The notes beneath the pieces were generated by a model, which worked only from the letters and a program-made list of their open reading frames with translations, was not told the origin of the DNA and did no database searches. From NCBI GenBank assembly GCA_964655355.1, contig CAZZMD010000006.1, positions 59,287 through 123,286 of the forward strand: a DNA stretch of 64,000 bases, read 5' to 3'. Positions 53,666 to 63,963 of the stretch are shown here, piece after piece (position 1 is the first letter of the stretch; each line of letters opens with the position of its first letter). The DNA comes from CALGDE01 sp964655355 (GTDB lineage: Bacteria; Cyanobacteriota; Cyanobacteriia; CACIAM-69d). The position numbers and the translations under genes are program-made.

Positions 53666-54250
53666 TTAGGCATTGAGCTCAACATCTTCATAGATGTCGG
53701 CGATCGCCACAGACACCCCAAGGCTACTCAACTGGATTTCACTATCTTTCCCAGCGATCGCCCGATACATCCATTCGTCTTTTGACTGGCGACAAAACTG
53801 CTCTACTCGATATTGGGTTTGATCGAACAATAAATATTCTTCAAACTCGGCGATCGCGCCGTACTCCTGAAACTTTTCGCCTCGGTCGTAGGCGGCAGTG
53901 CTATCCGATAAAACCTCAATAATTAGGCAAGGATTCAAAATCGCCGTCTGTTTTTCGTCGCGAAACACCGGTCCTCCCTTGACCACCATGCCATCGGGAT
54001 AGAAAAAACAAGCCGACTCCGGCAGCCATAGCTGCATATCGCTATTGAAGAGCTTGATCCCCGAAACATCCACCGCCAATAACGCCTGTTTGAGATAAAT
54101 CGCAAAATACAGCGCAATCAAACTATGGTTGGCGGTCCCTCCCGGCATCTCTACAATTTTCCCGTTGCGGTATTCATGTTTTGTCGTCGCGATCGCCTCC
54201 TGCTGGAGATACTCATCAAGGGTGGCAGGACGGGCAGTGGTGTAAACCAT
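53666..54250 (-). CDS. Uma2-family (DUF820) restriction-endonuclease-fold protein
   Basis: A family massively expanded in cyanobacteria, with a PD-(D/E)XK-like core. Seen here: YRNGKIVEMPGGTANHSLIALYFA, FFYPDGMVVKGG, NPCLIIEVLSDSTAAYDRGEKFQEY (the E-V...K nuclease segment) and YLLFDQTQYRVEQFCR. Physiological role and DNA target are unknown. 194 residues, intact. Confidence 0.92.
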   Translation of the reverse strand: MVYTTARPATLDEYLQQEAIATTKHEYRNGKIVEMPGGTANHSLIALYFAIYLKQALLAVDVSGIKLFNSDMQLWLPESACFFYPDGMVVKGGPVFRDEKQTAILNPCLIIEVLSDSTAAYDRGEKFQEYGAIAEFEEYLLFDQTQYRVEQFCRQSKDEWMYRAIAGKDSEIQLSSLGVSVAIADIYEDVELNA

Positions 54251-54353
54251 GGCGGGGGTTGCAAAAGCCTAGCGCACTGTGATCCTAACGCTTTCCAAGC
54301 CGGGAGCCAGCACTCAACCATCACTGCTATCTATCTAAATGCTGCCAAAATTT

Positions 54354-54371
54354 GTTACGCTTTCTTACAAT
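54354..54371 (+). promoter_or_regulatory. Possible HLR1-like element upstream of typA
   Basis: GTTACGCTTTCTTACAAT resembles the RpaB-bound HLR1 pattern (two TTACA half-sites spaced by ten), with mismatches in the first half. It lies 136 bases before the typA start. Weak evidence. Confidence 0.25.
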
Positions 54372-54506
54372 TCAAGATTCTATTTAGGGATTTTACTGAG
54401 TGCGCAAGATCCCTGGCTGAAAGTTATTGAGTCTTCACCGGGCGATCGCGCCCGACCAGCGCCTAGACCTGTCCATATTTACCAAGACTGCTGAGTCGCC
54501 CTTCTT

Positions 54507-56300
<1,794 letters not shown>

Positions 56301-56362
56301 TTTCCTAAAGTCACGCGGCGCATTCTCTCGCCCCTGATGATCCATTAGCTCCGATGCTTTAG

Positions 56363-56394
56363 CTCCCTTGGTCATTTCGATCAGGGGAGTTTTT
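56363..56394 (+). terminator. Rho-independent terminator of typA
   Basis: CTCCCTTGGTC (56363-56373) pairs with GATCAGGGGAG (56379-56389), 11 bp with two wobbles and a 5-base loop, followed by five T. Confidence 0.9.
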
Positions 56395-56420
56395 ATGATG
56401 GTGTCGCGAGGGCGATCGCC

Positions 56421-56465
56421 CAGCCCCCCAGTCTCCAGCCCCCCAGTCTCCAGCCCCCCAGGCCC
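56421..56465. repeat. Three tandem 15-bp C-rich units
   Basis: Two exact copies of CAGCCCCCCAGTCTC and a third differing in three bases (CAGCCCCCCAGGCCC) lie between the typA terminator and ndhS. Likely replication slippage; such spacer repeats can vary between strains. Confidence 0.9.
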
Positions 56466-56530
56466 AGCAATTACGGAACAGCGATATGATCCAAAGGTGA
56501 CCTGTTGAGGAGCTGACAAAGGAGTTCACT

Positions 56531-56728
56531 ATGTTTATCCTGCCTGGATCTGCGATTCGAGTGACCAATGCTTCGGATATCTACTATGGCTATCAGGGTC
56601 TGGTGCAGCGGATTGTAGATGGGAAAGTGGCGGTGCTGTTTGAAGGGGGAAACTGGGACAAGCTGGTCACCTTCCGCCTCTCGGAAATTGAAGCCGTCGA
56701 CGCTACCGCTGGTCGCCCCAAAAAGTAG
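56531..56728 (+). CDS. ndhS: NDH-1 subunit NdhS
   Basis: NdhS is the SH3-like subunit that forms the ferredoxin-docking site of photosynthetic NDH-1, supporting cyclic electron flow. The 65-residue sequence (LPGSAIRVTNASDIYYGY, GLVQRIVDGKVAVLFEGGNWDKL, TFRLSEIEAVD) matches the cyanobacterial Ssl0352/NdhS pattern. It has no membrane segment, consistent with a stromal-side peripheral subunit. The HAS-barrel gene starts 22 bases later. Confidence 0.88.
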   Translation: MFILPGSAIRVTNASDIYYGYQGLVQRIVDGKVAVLFEGGNWDKLVTFRLSEIEAVDATAGRPKK

Positions 56729-56750
56729 CGGATAAGTATCTACAATCCCC

Positions 56751-57416
56751 ATGCGGTTACCCCTGCCTCAATTTGCCCAAGGCGATCGCGCCCCGAACCA
56801 TATCGGCGAAGTCATTGCCAATGCGACCACCCATTTTGTCGCCCAATGTCTGATGCCCGACACGTTGGATTTTCCGGCCGCGCCCGCCTTTGGCAGTTGG
56901 GTCCGCGCACAGGATGAGGAGTCAGGGCACTGCATTCTCGGGGTGGTCTATCACACCGCCACCAGCCCCATTGATTCGGTCCATCGGGCAACGGCGTTGG
57001 GACTCTCCATGGAGCAATTGCGGGAACAACAACCCCAAATTTTCGCCATGCTCAAAACGGAATTTGAGGTCGCGATCGCCGGCTATACCCCCGACCCATT
57101 ACAACAATCGCCGCCGCCCAGCCAATTCCACCACTACCTCCCCGCGCGACCGCCCCAGGTGCACCAGGGGGTCTATGGCTGTGAACCAGACCTGGCGATC
57201 GCCTTTACGGAACAATTCGACTTTCTGCGTACCCTATTGCAATTCCCGGGGCTGCCCAACGATGCCCTCATTGGCGCAGTGCTACGTAACATCTATCAAC
57301 TGCGGGGGGGCGATCGCCCCTGGCTCATCCAAGCCGGCCGCCATCTCAGCATTCTCCTCAAGGACGACTACGATCGCCTGCGGGCCATCATGGGACAGAT
57401 CAGCTTAGCCCCCTAA
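56751..57416 (+). CDS. HAS-barrel domain protein
   Basis: 221 residues. The N-terminal ~80 residues (IGEVIANATTHFVAQCLMP, FGSWVRAQDEESGHCILGVVYHTATSP) form the HAS barrel, the beta domain also found at the start of HerA/ATP-synthase-like proteins; there is no ATPase domain here. The rest is unassigned. A conserved cyanobacterial stand-alone form, probably cotranscribed with ndhS. Confidence 0.8.
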   Translation: MRLPLPQFAQGDRAPNHIGEVIANATTHFVAQCLMPDTLDFPAAPAFGSWVRAQDEESGHCILGVVYHTATSPIDSVHRATALGLSMEQLREQQPQIFAMLKTEFEVAIAGYTPDPLQQSPPPSQFHHYLPARPPQVHQGVYGCEPDLAIAFTEQFDFLRTLLQFPGLPNDALIGAVLRNIYQLRGGDRPWLIQAGRHLSILLKDDYDRLRAIMGQISLAP

Positions 57417-57745
57417 CCCCCTAGCCCATCAGGCAGCTTGCCTTGCCCGTCCCGACAGGAAACCTGACGGGACTAATAGCCAGAACCAATAGAACGATCC
57501 TTATCCGTGAAATATGTGGATTTTCTTAAGCTTGGATCGTCCAAATTCGTAACAAAACTTGCAGTGAATGCCCTTAAAACACACAGTTTCTCTATTTCTT
57601 AAGCTCTATAACAGTTTCACCCAGAGAACTTAGTCAACTGAGGCATTGTTAAGGCGCTGAATTATAATTTGGATAAAGCATCTTGTAATGAGTTGCGACC
57701 ATTTGTTACAAATTTTCATGGCAACTGCATTGGAGTTGGACGGTT
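57417..57745 (+). promoter_or_regulatory. AT-rich upstream region of rpaA
   Basis: The 329-base spacer is distinctly AT-rich in its second half, as expected for a promoter region. A TATAAT lies at about 57664-57669 and a lone GTTACA half-site at about 57706-57711, near the start. No full HLR1 or dyad was found. I see no gene in it. Confidence 0.4.
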
Positions 57746-58477
57746 ATGCCCCGTATTCTCGTAATTGACGACGATCCAGCGATCGCCGATTTAGTGGCGG
57801 TCAATCTGGAAATGGCGGGCTATGACGTCAGCCAAACTCCGGATGGGATTAAGGGTCAGGCCTTGGCGCTACAGCTTTTGCCGGACCTGATTGTGCTGGA
57901 TATTATGTTGCCCAAGGTAGATGGGTTCACCATCTGCCAACGTCTGAGGCGAGATCAACGAACAGCGGATATTCCGATCCTGATGTTGACAGCGTTGGGA
58001 CAAACCCAAAACAAGGTGGAAGGGTTTAACGCGGGGGCGGATGATTACCTCACCAAGCCCTTTGAAATTGAGGAAATGTTGGCGCGGGTGCGGGCGCTGT
58101 TGCGGCGGACGGATCGCATTCCCCAAGCGGCAAAGCACAGCGAAATTTTGAACTATGGTCCCTTGACCCTGGTGCCCGAGCGGTTTGAGGCCATTTGGTT
58201 TGAAAAGACGGTCAAATTAACTCACCTGGAATTCGAGCTGTTGCATTGTCTGTTGCAGCGCCACGGCCAGACGGTGTCCCCCAGCGACATCTTGAAAGAG
58301 GTGTGGGGCTACGATCCCGATGATGATATCGAAACCATTCGGGTTCACGTGCGCCATTTGCGGACCAAAATCGAACCCGACCCCCGTCATCCGTGCTATA
58401 TCAAGACGGTTTATGGGGCCGGGTATTGCCTAGAGCTACCGGCGTCGGCGGATCGAGTGGTTGAAGAATCCGCCTAA
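57746..58477 (+). CDS. rpaA: Response regulator RpaA (circadian output)
   Basis: An OmpR-type transcription factor; RpaA is phosphorylated by SasA and carries KaiABC clock output to gene expression in cyanobacteria. Receiver: acidic pair IDDDP, phospho-acceptor Asp 52 (VLDIMLPKVDG), Thr 82 and Lys 104 (LTKPFE). Winged helix: FELLHCLLQRHGQTV, REVWGYDPDDDIETIRVHVRHLRTK-type recognition segment, TVYGAGYCLELP. The sequence is much closer to RpaA than to the paralogue RpaB. Confidence 0.88.
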   Translation: MPRILVIDDDPAIADLVAVNLEMAGYDVSQTPDGIKGQALALQLLPDLIVLDIMLPKVDGFTICQRLRRDQRTADIPILMLTALGQTQNKVEGFNAGADDYLTKPFEIEEMLARVRALLRRTDRIPQAAKHSEILNYGPLTLVPERFEAIWFEKTVKLTHLEFELLHCLLQRHGQTVSPSDILKEVWGYDPDDDIETIRVHVRHLRTKIEPDPRHPCYIKTVYGAGYCLELPASADRVVEESA

Positions 58478-58530
58478 GAGGTGTGGCGATCGCCCGGTCA
58501 GTTTTTCGGGCAGTTTTACCGCCTTACGAC

Positions 58531-58563
58531 AAACAGCCCCCCGATTTTGGGAGGCTGTTTTTA
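58531..58563 (+). terminator. Rho-independent terminator of rpaA
   Basis: AAACAGCC (58531-58538) pairs with GGCTGTTT (58553-58560), with an inner CCC/GGG extension, and runs into TTTTT. It also faces the convergent peroxiredoxin gene. Confidence 0.9.
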
Positions 58564-58601
58564 TGCCGAATCCTGTTTGATGCCTGAGATGGCGTCAAGG
58601 G

Positions 58602-59255
58602 CTAGGCGGCGTTGAGTTCGTCTAGGGCGCGGATAATGGCATCGGGCTCTAGGCGGTTAACGTAGTCGGCGTCTGCGGAGGCGAGGGCGATCGCCCCATC
58701 CTGGCTAATGACGTAGGTGGCGGGAATGGGTAGCTCGAAAGCGTCATCGCCATTGTGAGCGGGAAGGTCAATGCCAAAGCTGGAATAAATGGGGCGCAGC
58801 TCCTCCGGCAGGATAAAGACCAGCCCATACTCCCGCGCAACGACATTGCCCACATCGCTCAGGACATCGAAGGTGAGTTCATTCTTTTCCGTCGTCGAGA
58901 GGGAGTTATCGGGGGTTTGGGGGGAGATAGCAATCAGTTGAGCGCCCCGCTTTTGGAAGTCTGGCAATGCATTTTGCAACGCCCGCAATTCTAGGTTGCA
59001 GTAGGGGCACCATTGTCCGCGATAGAACGACACCACCACGGACCCTTCCTTGAGTTTGTCCGAGAGGCGGACGGGCTGTCCGTTGACATCGGGCAGGGTA
59101 AAATCGGGCGCTTGCTGCCCTTCGGTCACGACACTGTCTAAAATGCCGGAAGCCTTGAGCGCTGCGGTTGCTGCGCCCATGGTTTCCTGGATGGTCTCGT
59201 CAACGTTCTGGCGGAAATTATTGCGAAATTCCTGGAGTTGCTCAGTTAAAGTCAT
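58602..59255 (-). CDS. Peroxiredoxin-like AhpC/TSA-family protein
   Basis: 217 residues. An N-terminal helical extension (~55 aa, MTLTEQLQEFRNNFRQN) precedes a thioredoxin-fold domain with GQQAPDFTLPDVNG and VVSFYRGQWCPYCNLELRALQ, where the CPYC cysteines would be the redox site. This matches the peroxiredoxin-like subgroup common in cyanobacteria, probably a thiol-dependent peroxidase or reductase. The peroxide specificity is not provable from sequence. Confidence 0.87.
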   Translation of the reverse strand: MTLTEQLQEFRNNFRQNVDETIQETMGAATAALKASGILDSVVTEGQQAPDFTLPDVNGQPVRLSDKLKEGSVVVSFYRGQWCPYCNLELRALQNALPDFQKRGAQLIAISPQTPDNSLSTTEKNELTFDVLSDVGNVVAREYGLVFILPEELRPIYSSFGIDLPAHNGDDAFELPIPATYVISQDGAIALASADADYVNRLEPDAIIRALDELNAA

Positions 59256-59466
59256 GGGAATTTTGGTGTGTGGCGGAACAACAGTTCAACGCTATCACCG
59301 CCCTTGGGATCCCCTAGATGGCTGGGTCGTCCCAAGGGCTCGGTTTTCCGCCTAGGCGATCGCCCCACTCCCCTGAAATCATCGTTCCCAGCATCCGCCG
59401 ACGGTAGGGAAATCCGACAGTGCCAGTCCGATAATGCCAAAGCGTCGCAGCGATCGCCCGTCAAAC

Positions 59467-60588
59467 TTAGTCTGGGCGATCGCCCTCGCCCGTGCCCTGC
59501 AAATAACAGTGACAGTCAGGCTTTTCGATTAACGACGCCGCCAGCCGATTCAACGCCACCGCCGCCATTAACCCACCGCCAACGGCCCCGTCCGCAGTGA
59601 TATAAGGCACCTTAAGCTGCATCAATCGCCGTTTAGCCGCAGGGGCATGGCTAAATCCAATCGGTAAACCAATCACCAACGCGGGTTTGACCTGCTGCGC
59701 CTCAATCGCTTTGCAAAGGGCAACCAAGACCGACGGGGCATAGCCGATAACCCAAATATTGCGATCGCCCAATTCCCGCAGTCGCCTTTGCCATTGGGTA
59801 TCTTGCCAAAACGCCTGTTCCGCTTCGGCCGCACTGTTCAGATGGGGATTGTCCATCAACGTATGCCAGCGACATCCCAAATGGGTAAGGCGAGTCTGAT
59901 CCAAACTGGTCACAACCGCCGGAATATCCCCAATGACCGTGCAACCGTCAGACAAAGACTCACGGGCCCCTTTGATGGCATCGGGGCTGAATCTAATCAG
60001 GGCAGCCAACGCCGTATCGCCACAGGTCAGCACCAGGTGAGACAGGACATCCGCTTCAATTTCCGGACGCTGGGATAGATCGGGCAGCAACCGTTGTAGG
60101 GACTCATGAAAACTTTCGGGATGATCGTCGATCGCCGCGTCTAGATGCTGCCAGAGTTTATCCGCCAGGTCTTGAGCCGTTGTCGTATCGACATCCAATA
60201 GACGTAACTGGGCCAACGCTTCCGCCTGCACCAACTGGCAAGACTGGTCCCGCCCAATCACCCCCTCTAGGGCGATCGCCGTCTGCCGCAACCGAGTCAA
60301 TCGCTGCAAGACAGCTTGATATTGCCGCTGAAGTTGCTCGATCAACGTTCCCGTTTCCAGCCACGGGGGCTGCGTGGCCAACATTTGCCTGATATGGGCT
60401 AATTGAAATCCCTGCTCCTTCAACGCCACAATCCGCTGGAGCCGATGCACATCGGCATCCGTGTAAAGCCGGTAATTGCTTTCAGACCGCTGCGGGGGAG
60501 GCAACACCCCAATCTCGTGATAGTGGCGCACCATCCGGGGGGTGATGCCATGGCCAACGGCTTGGGTGAGATCTTTAATCGTCAACAT
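59467..60588 (-). CDS. coaR: CoaR-type cobalt-sensing MerR/precorrin isomerase-like regulator
   Basis: Residues 1-~110 are a MerR HTH (LTIKDLTQAVG, RMVRHYHEIGVLPPPQRSESNYRLY) with a coiled dimer helix. The C-terminal ~200 residues are a CbiC/CobH-like precorrin-8x methylmutase domain (NIWVIGYAPSVLVALCKAIE, PALVIGLPIGFSHAPAAKRRL, GGGLMAAVALNRLA), ending with a Cys-His-Cys motif (KPDCHCYLQ). Synechocystis CoaR has exactly this architecture and CHC metal site and activates coaT on cobalt excess. It is divergent from a CoaT gene here too. ATG 60588 is chosen over 60603. Confidence 0.93.
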   Translation of the reverse strand: MLTIKDLTQAVGHGITPRMVRHYHEIGVLPPPQRSESNYRLYTDADVHRLQRIVALKEQGFQLAHIRQMLATQPPWLETGTLIEQLQRQYQAVLQRLTRLRQTAIALEGVIGRDQSCQLVQAEALAQLRLLDVDTTTAQDLADKLWQHLDAAIDDHPESFHESLQRLLPDLSQRPEIEADVLSHLVLTCGDTALAALIRFSPDAIKGARESLSDGCTVIGDIPAVVTSLDQTRLTHLGCRWHTLMDNPHLNSAAEAEQAFWQDTQWQRRLRELGDRNIWVIGYAPSVLVALCKAIEAQQVKPALVIGLPIGFSHAPAAKRRLMQLKVPYITADGAVGGGLMAAVALNRLAASLIEKPDCHCYLQGTGEGDRPD

Positions 60589-60607
60589 AATTATCGCCAA
60601 CATATCC

Positions 60608-60639
60608 TTGACATTAACATCAATGTCAACCTTTACGGT
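60608..60639 (+). promoter_or_regulatory. MerR-type operator/promoter of coaT
   Basis: TTGACATT (60608-60615) and AATGTCAA (60622-60629) form a perfect dyad. The first arm contains the -35 box TTGACA, and a -10-like TACGGT follows 20 bases later, the over-long spacing that MerR-family activators untwist. It lies between divergent coaR and coaT. Confidence 0.8.
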
Positions 60640-60668
60640 TGGGCCGTCCTATAACGTGGGTTCGACTG

Positions 60669-62600
60669 ATGGTCTCGCCAATGACGGTGCAAAAGCGGAT
60701 ATTCAACTGGGGGTCCACCTATCCCGAAGTGGTCGCGGCGGCCCTATGCGCCGGGCTGACCGTGCTGGGGTGGTTGGCGCTACAGGGACGTTGGGAGGCG
60801 CTCGGAATCTGTCTCTTGCTGGCGGGCTATGCGATCGGGGGCTATGACAGTGCCCGGGAGGGGTTGACCACCCTATGGCAGGAGCGGGAACTGGATGTGG
60901 ACCTGCTGATGATTGTCGCGGCGGCGGGGGCAGCGGCCTTGGGACTCTGGCAACGGGAGTATTATCTGTTGGTCGATGGGGCGATCCTGATTTTGATTTT
61001 CGCCGTGAGTGGTGCCTTAGAAACGGTCGCCATGCATCGCACGGAGCGAAATATTCGGAGTTTGATGCAGCTAACACCGGATACGGCGCGACGGTTGCGG
61101 GCAGGGCAAGAACAAGTGGTGGCAACTCAGGCGTTGCAGGTGGGGGATCAGATTTTGGTGAAGCCGGGGGAGCTGATCCCCGTTGACGGGCTGATTAGAA
61201 CGGGGCACAGCACCATTAATCAGGCTCCGATTACGGGAGAGTCGATTCCTGTGGAAAAGTCCCAGGGGGATGAAGTGTTTGCCGGCACCATCAATGGTCA
61301 CGGTGCCCTCACGGTGGAATTGCATAAACGGCCGGAAAGCAGTCTGATTCAGCGAGTGATTCGGTTGGTGGAGCAGGCGAAGACCAGTCAGCCCCCGTCC
61401 CAACAATTTTTGGAACGATTTGAGCGGGGCTATGCCCAATTGATTGTGATATCGGGGTTGCTGTTGGCGCTGGTGCCTCCCTTTTGGCTCGGCTGGACTT
61501 GGGAAGTTACCATTTATCGATCGCTCATTTTTCTGGTGGTGGCCTCCCCCTGCGCCCTGATGGCATCGATTATGCCGGCTTTGCTGTCGGGGATTGCCCG
61601 GGGGGCACGGCAAGGCATCCTGTTCAAAGACGGCGCTCAGTTGGAAACCATTGGTCGAGTCAAGGCGATCGCCTTTGATAAAACGGGAACCCTGACCAGC
61701 GGGAGATTACAGGTCAGTAATCTGGTGGCAGCCCCTGGCTTTCAATCGGACCAGGTTTTACGAATCATCGCCTCCCTAGAAGCCTATTCCGAACATCCCA
61801 TTGCCCAAGCGATCGTCCAAACCGCCAAACAAAAAAACATGCCGCTCGTTCCCGCAGATGCTGTGCAAGCAGAGGTGGGTCAGGGAATCGTCGGTGATCT
61901 GGAGGGCGTTCCGACGCGCGCGGGCAAGCTTGCCTATGTCACGGCTGATCTCGCCACCCCGATTGATGCGTCCCTACTCCAGGCCGGGCAACGGTTTGAA
62001 AGTGAGGGGAAAACCATTATTTGGGTCGCCCAAGACCAGCAGGCGATCGGACTCTTGGCCGTGGCGGATCAAGTGCGCCCCCAGGCGGCGGGCCTATTGA
62101 GTGCCCTGAGGCGAATGGGCATTCCGGCGACCGTTATGCTCACCGGGGATAATGCGGTCACGGCGCAAACCGTCGCCCACAAGATTGGCGTCAGTGAAGT
62201 CTACTCAGACCTATTGCCCGAGGATAAAGTAACCGCCATTCAACACTTGCAAAATAAGTACCAAACCGTCGCCATGGTCGGCGATGGCATCAATGATGCC
62301 CCCGCCCTGGCTCAGGCATCGGTGGGTATCGCCATGGGGGGAGCGGGATCAGATGTGGCCCTGGAAACGGCGGATATTGTGCTGATGGGCGATCGCCTGG
62401 AGAAGTTGGATCAAGCGATTCGTATCGGGCGGAAATCCCAGCGCATTATTAAGCAGAACATCGCGTTAGCTATGGTCTCCATTGTCCTACTGATGGTGGC
62501 TAATTTCTTTGGCGAACTCACCCTACCGGCTGGGGTGCTTGGCCATGAAGGCTCAACCCTACTAGTAACGCTGAATGGACTGCGGTTACTTAGGGCATAG
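60669..62600 (+). CDS. coaT: CoaT-type P1B metal ATPase (cobalt export)
   Basis: A heavy-metal P-type ATPase. From ATG 60669 it is 643 residues, with about eight membrane helices. The membrane metal motif is SPC (VVASPCALMAS), as in cobalt-type CoaT, not CPC. Phosphorylation site DKTGTLTSG, actuator ITGESIPVEK, hinge MVGDGINDAPALAQA and terminal HEGSTLLVTLNGLRLL are intact. No N-terminal CxxC metal domain is present. Control by CoaR via the dyad upstream is inferred from the Synechocystis pair. Confidence 0.93.
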   Translation: MVSPMTVQKRIFNWGSTYPEVVAAALCAGLTVLGWLALQGRWEALGICLLLAGYAIGGYDSAREGLTTLWQERELDVDLLMIVAAAGAAALGLWQREYYLLVDGAILILIFAVSGALETVAMHRTERNIRSLMQLTPDTARRLRAGQEQVVATQALQVGDQILVKPGELIPVDGLIRTGHSTINQAPITGESIPVEKSQGDEVFAGTINGHGALTVELHKRPESSLIQRVIRLVEQAKTSQPPSQQFLERFERGYAQLIVISGLLLALVPPFWLGWTWEVTIYRSLIFLVVASPCALMASIMPALLSGIARGARQGILFKDGAQLETIGRVKAIAFDKTGTLTSGRLQVSNLVAAPGFQSDQVLRIIASLEAYSEHPIAQAIVQTAKQKNMPLVPADAVQAEVGQGIVGDLEGVPTRAGKLAYVTADLATPIDASLLQAGQRFESEGKTIIWVAQDQQAIGLLAVADQVRPQAAGLLSALRRMGIPATVMLTGDNAVTAQTVAHKIGVSEVYSDLLPEDKVTAIQHLQNKYQTVAMVGDGINDAPALAQASVGIAMGGAGSDVALETADIVLMGDRLEKLDQAIRIGRKSQRIIKQNIALAMVSIVLLMVANFFGELTLPAGVLGHEGSTLLVTLNGLRLLRA

Positions 62601-62829
62601 TTTGGGGCATAGTTTCCGCGCCTTTAGCACTCATCTGCCCATTTTTTGGGGTCTTTTTGGAGCGATCGCCCCCTCCAATCTTCCCAACCAGGCGATCGCC
62701 TGTCCCTGCCATACCGTTAACTCTTTGCAGAAACGGCGGTAGGCGAGAAATGGCCGCGCTAGATTGAAAGAACTGCGGGCTCGTCACCCCACGCTCTCTA
62801 CCGTCTAGCGCATTTGCTCCGTCGATACC

Positions 62830-63963
62830 ATGGCCAATTTTATTGTCTCGAACAGAAATGATTCGGGGACCGGTAGCTTGCGCGATGCGATCGCCCAAGC
62901 GAACAGTAATACTGCGGGATCCCTAGATACCATCGTCTTCAGCGCCTCAGTGTTCAACGACTCCACGGACGTTATTGAACTCACTGGGGCAGATATTGAT
63001 ATTAGTCAGCCGTTGATTATCCGGGGCAATGGTGCGACGACAACCATTATCGACGGCAAGGGAAATGATCGAATCTTTAATAGCTCTGCTGAGCTAACCC
63101 TAGAAGGCGTCACCCTTCAAGGCGGCCATACGGCGGATAACGGCGGCGGTGTTTTGAGCAACAGTGCCATAACCGTCATCGACAGCACCATCTCCGGCAA
63201 CACCAGTGGTGATCGCGGGGGCGGCATCTACACAACGGCAGCGATTACCCTCACCAACAGCACCGTCTCCAATAATTCCGCTACGGATAATGGGGGTGGG
63301 ATTTATGGCCGCAATAGGCTCATTGAGATCACCAACAGCACCATTGCGGGCAACACCAGCAATCGCTATGGCGGGGGCGTCCACACCAGAAGTCAGATCA
63401 TTGTTGCGGACAGCACCGTTTCAAGTAACTCGTCTCGCCGCAACGGCGGAGGACTCTACAGCCGCAGTGGCAACCTCACGGTTTCCGACAGCACCATTTC
63501 CGATAACACCAGCAATCGCCATGGGGGCGGACTGTGGGCGAGAAGTCGGACGATCACCATTGAGCGCAGTACGGTATCGGGCAATTCGACTCGGCTCTCA
63601 GCGGGAGGAACCTATGCCCAAACGACCAATATCACTGAGAGCACCATTTCGAATAATACGAGCGGTGATCTCGGTGCAGGCGTCTACACCACAGGGACCC
63701 TCCGCATAACAGACTCCACCCTGTCGGGAAATTCCAGCACGAATAGGGGGGGAGGGGGCTATTTTCGAAATAACGCTGAGATTCAGCGATCAACGATTTC
63801 GGGGAATTCTAGCGCTCGAGGTGGTGGTCTCCATTCACGGGGCGGGGGGACAGTTAACGTCTCTAGCTCGACGATTTCGGGGAATTCTGCGAGTAATCAA
63901 GGGGGGGGACTGTTTGCCCGAGGTACTGGAGGGGGAACGATTAATGGTAGTGCTGCAATGTAA
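62830..63963 (+). CDS. Right-handed beta-helix repeat protein (polymorphic OMP-like)
   Basis: 377 residues of about ten imperfect repeats of ~25 residues with (I/L)T(I/V)..STISGNTS and GGGI/GGGV turns, the pattern of polymorphic outer-membrane proteins and autotransporter-like beta helices. The N-terminus (FIVSNRNDSGTGSLRDAIAQAN) is the family start block. No standard signal peptide is seen, so export may be non-classical. It ends at TAA 63961-63963 without an anchor domain, and could be a truncated version. A Ca-binding or CSLREA-like start is another reading. Confidence 0.8.
   Translation: MANFIVSNRNDSGTGSLRDAIAQANSNTAGSLDTIVFSASVFNDSTDVIELTGADIDISQPLIIRGNGATTTIIDGKGNDRIFNSSAELTLEGVTLQGGHTADNGGGVLSNSAITVIDSTISGNTSGDRGGGIYTTAAITLTNSTVSNNSATDNGGGIYGRNRLIEITNSTIAGNTSNRYGGGVHTRSQIIVADSTVSSNSSRRNGGGLYSRSGNLTVSDSTISDNTSNRHGGGLWARSRTITIERSTVSGNSTRLSAGGTYAQTTNITESTISNNTSGDLGAGVYTTGTLRITDSTLSGNSSTNRGGGGYFRNNAEIQRSTISGNSSARGGGLHSRGGGTVNVSSSTISGNSASNQGGGLFARGTGGGTINGSAAM
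63160..63920 (+). repeat. Imperfect tandem repeat inside beta-helix gene
   Basis: DNA units of about 75-90 bases recur, each with a block like ACAGCACC(A/G)T(C/T)TC followed by GGCAA(C/T)... and GGGGG(C/T)GG. They encode the repeated STxSxNxS...GGG pattern and are diverged, so they are probably old duplications. Confidence 0.7.

Noticed and set aside
57417..57745. Full HLR1 (RpaB) site upstream of rpaA
   Set aside because: Only one GTTACA half-site is present near 57706; the second half does not match.
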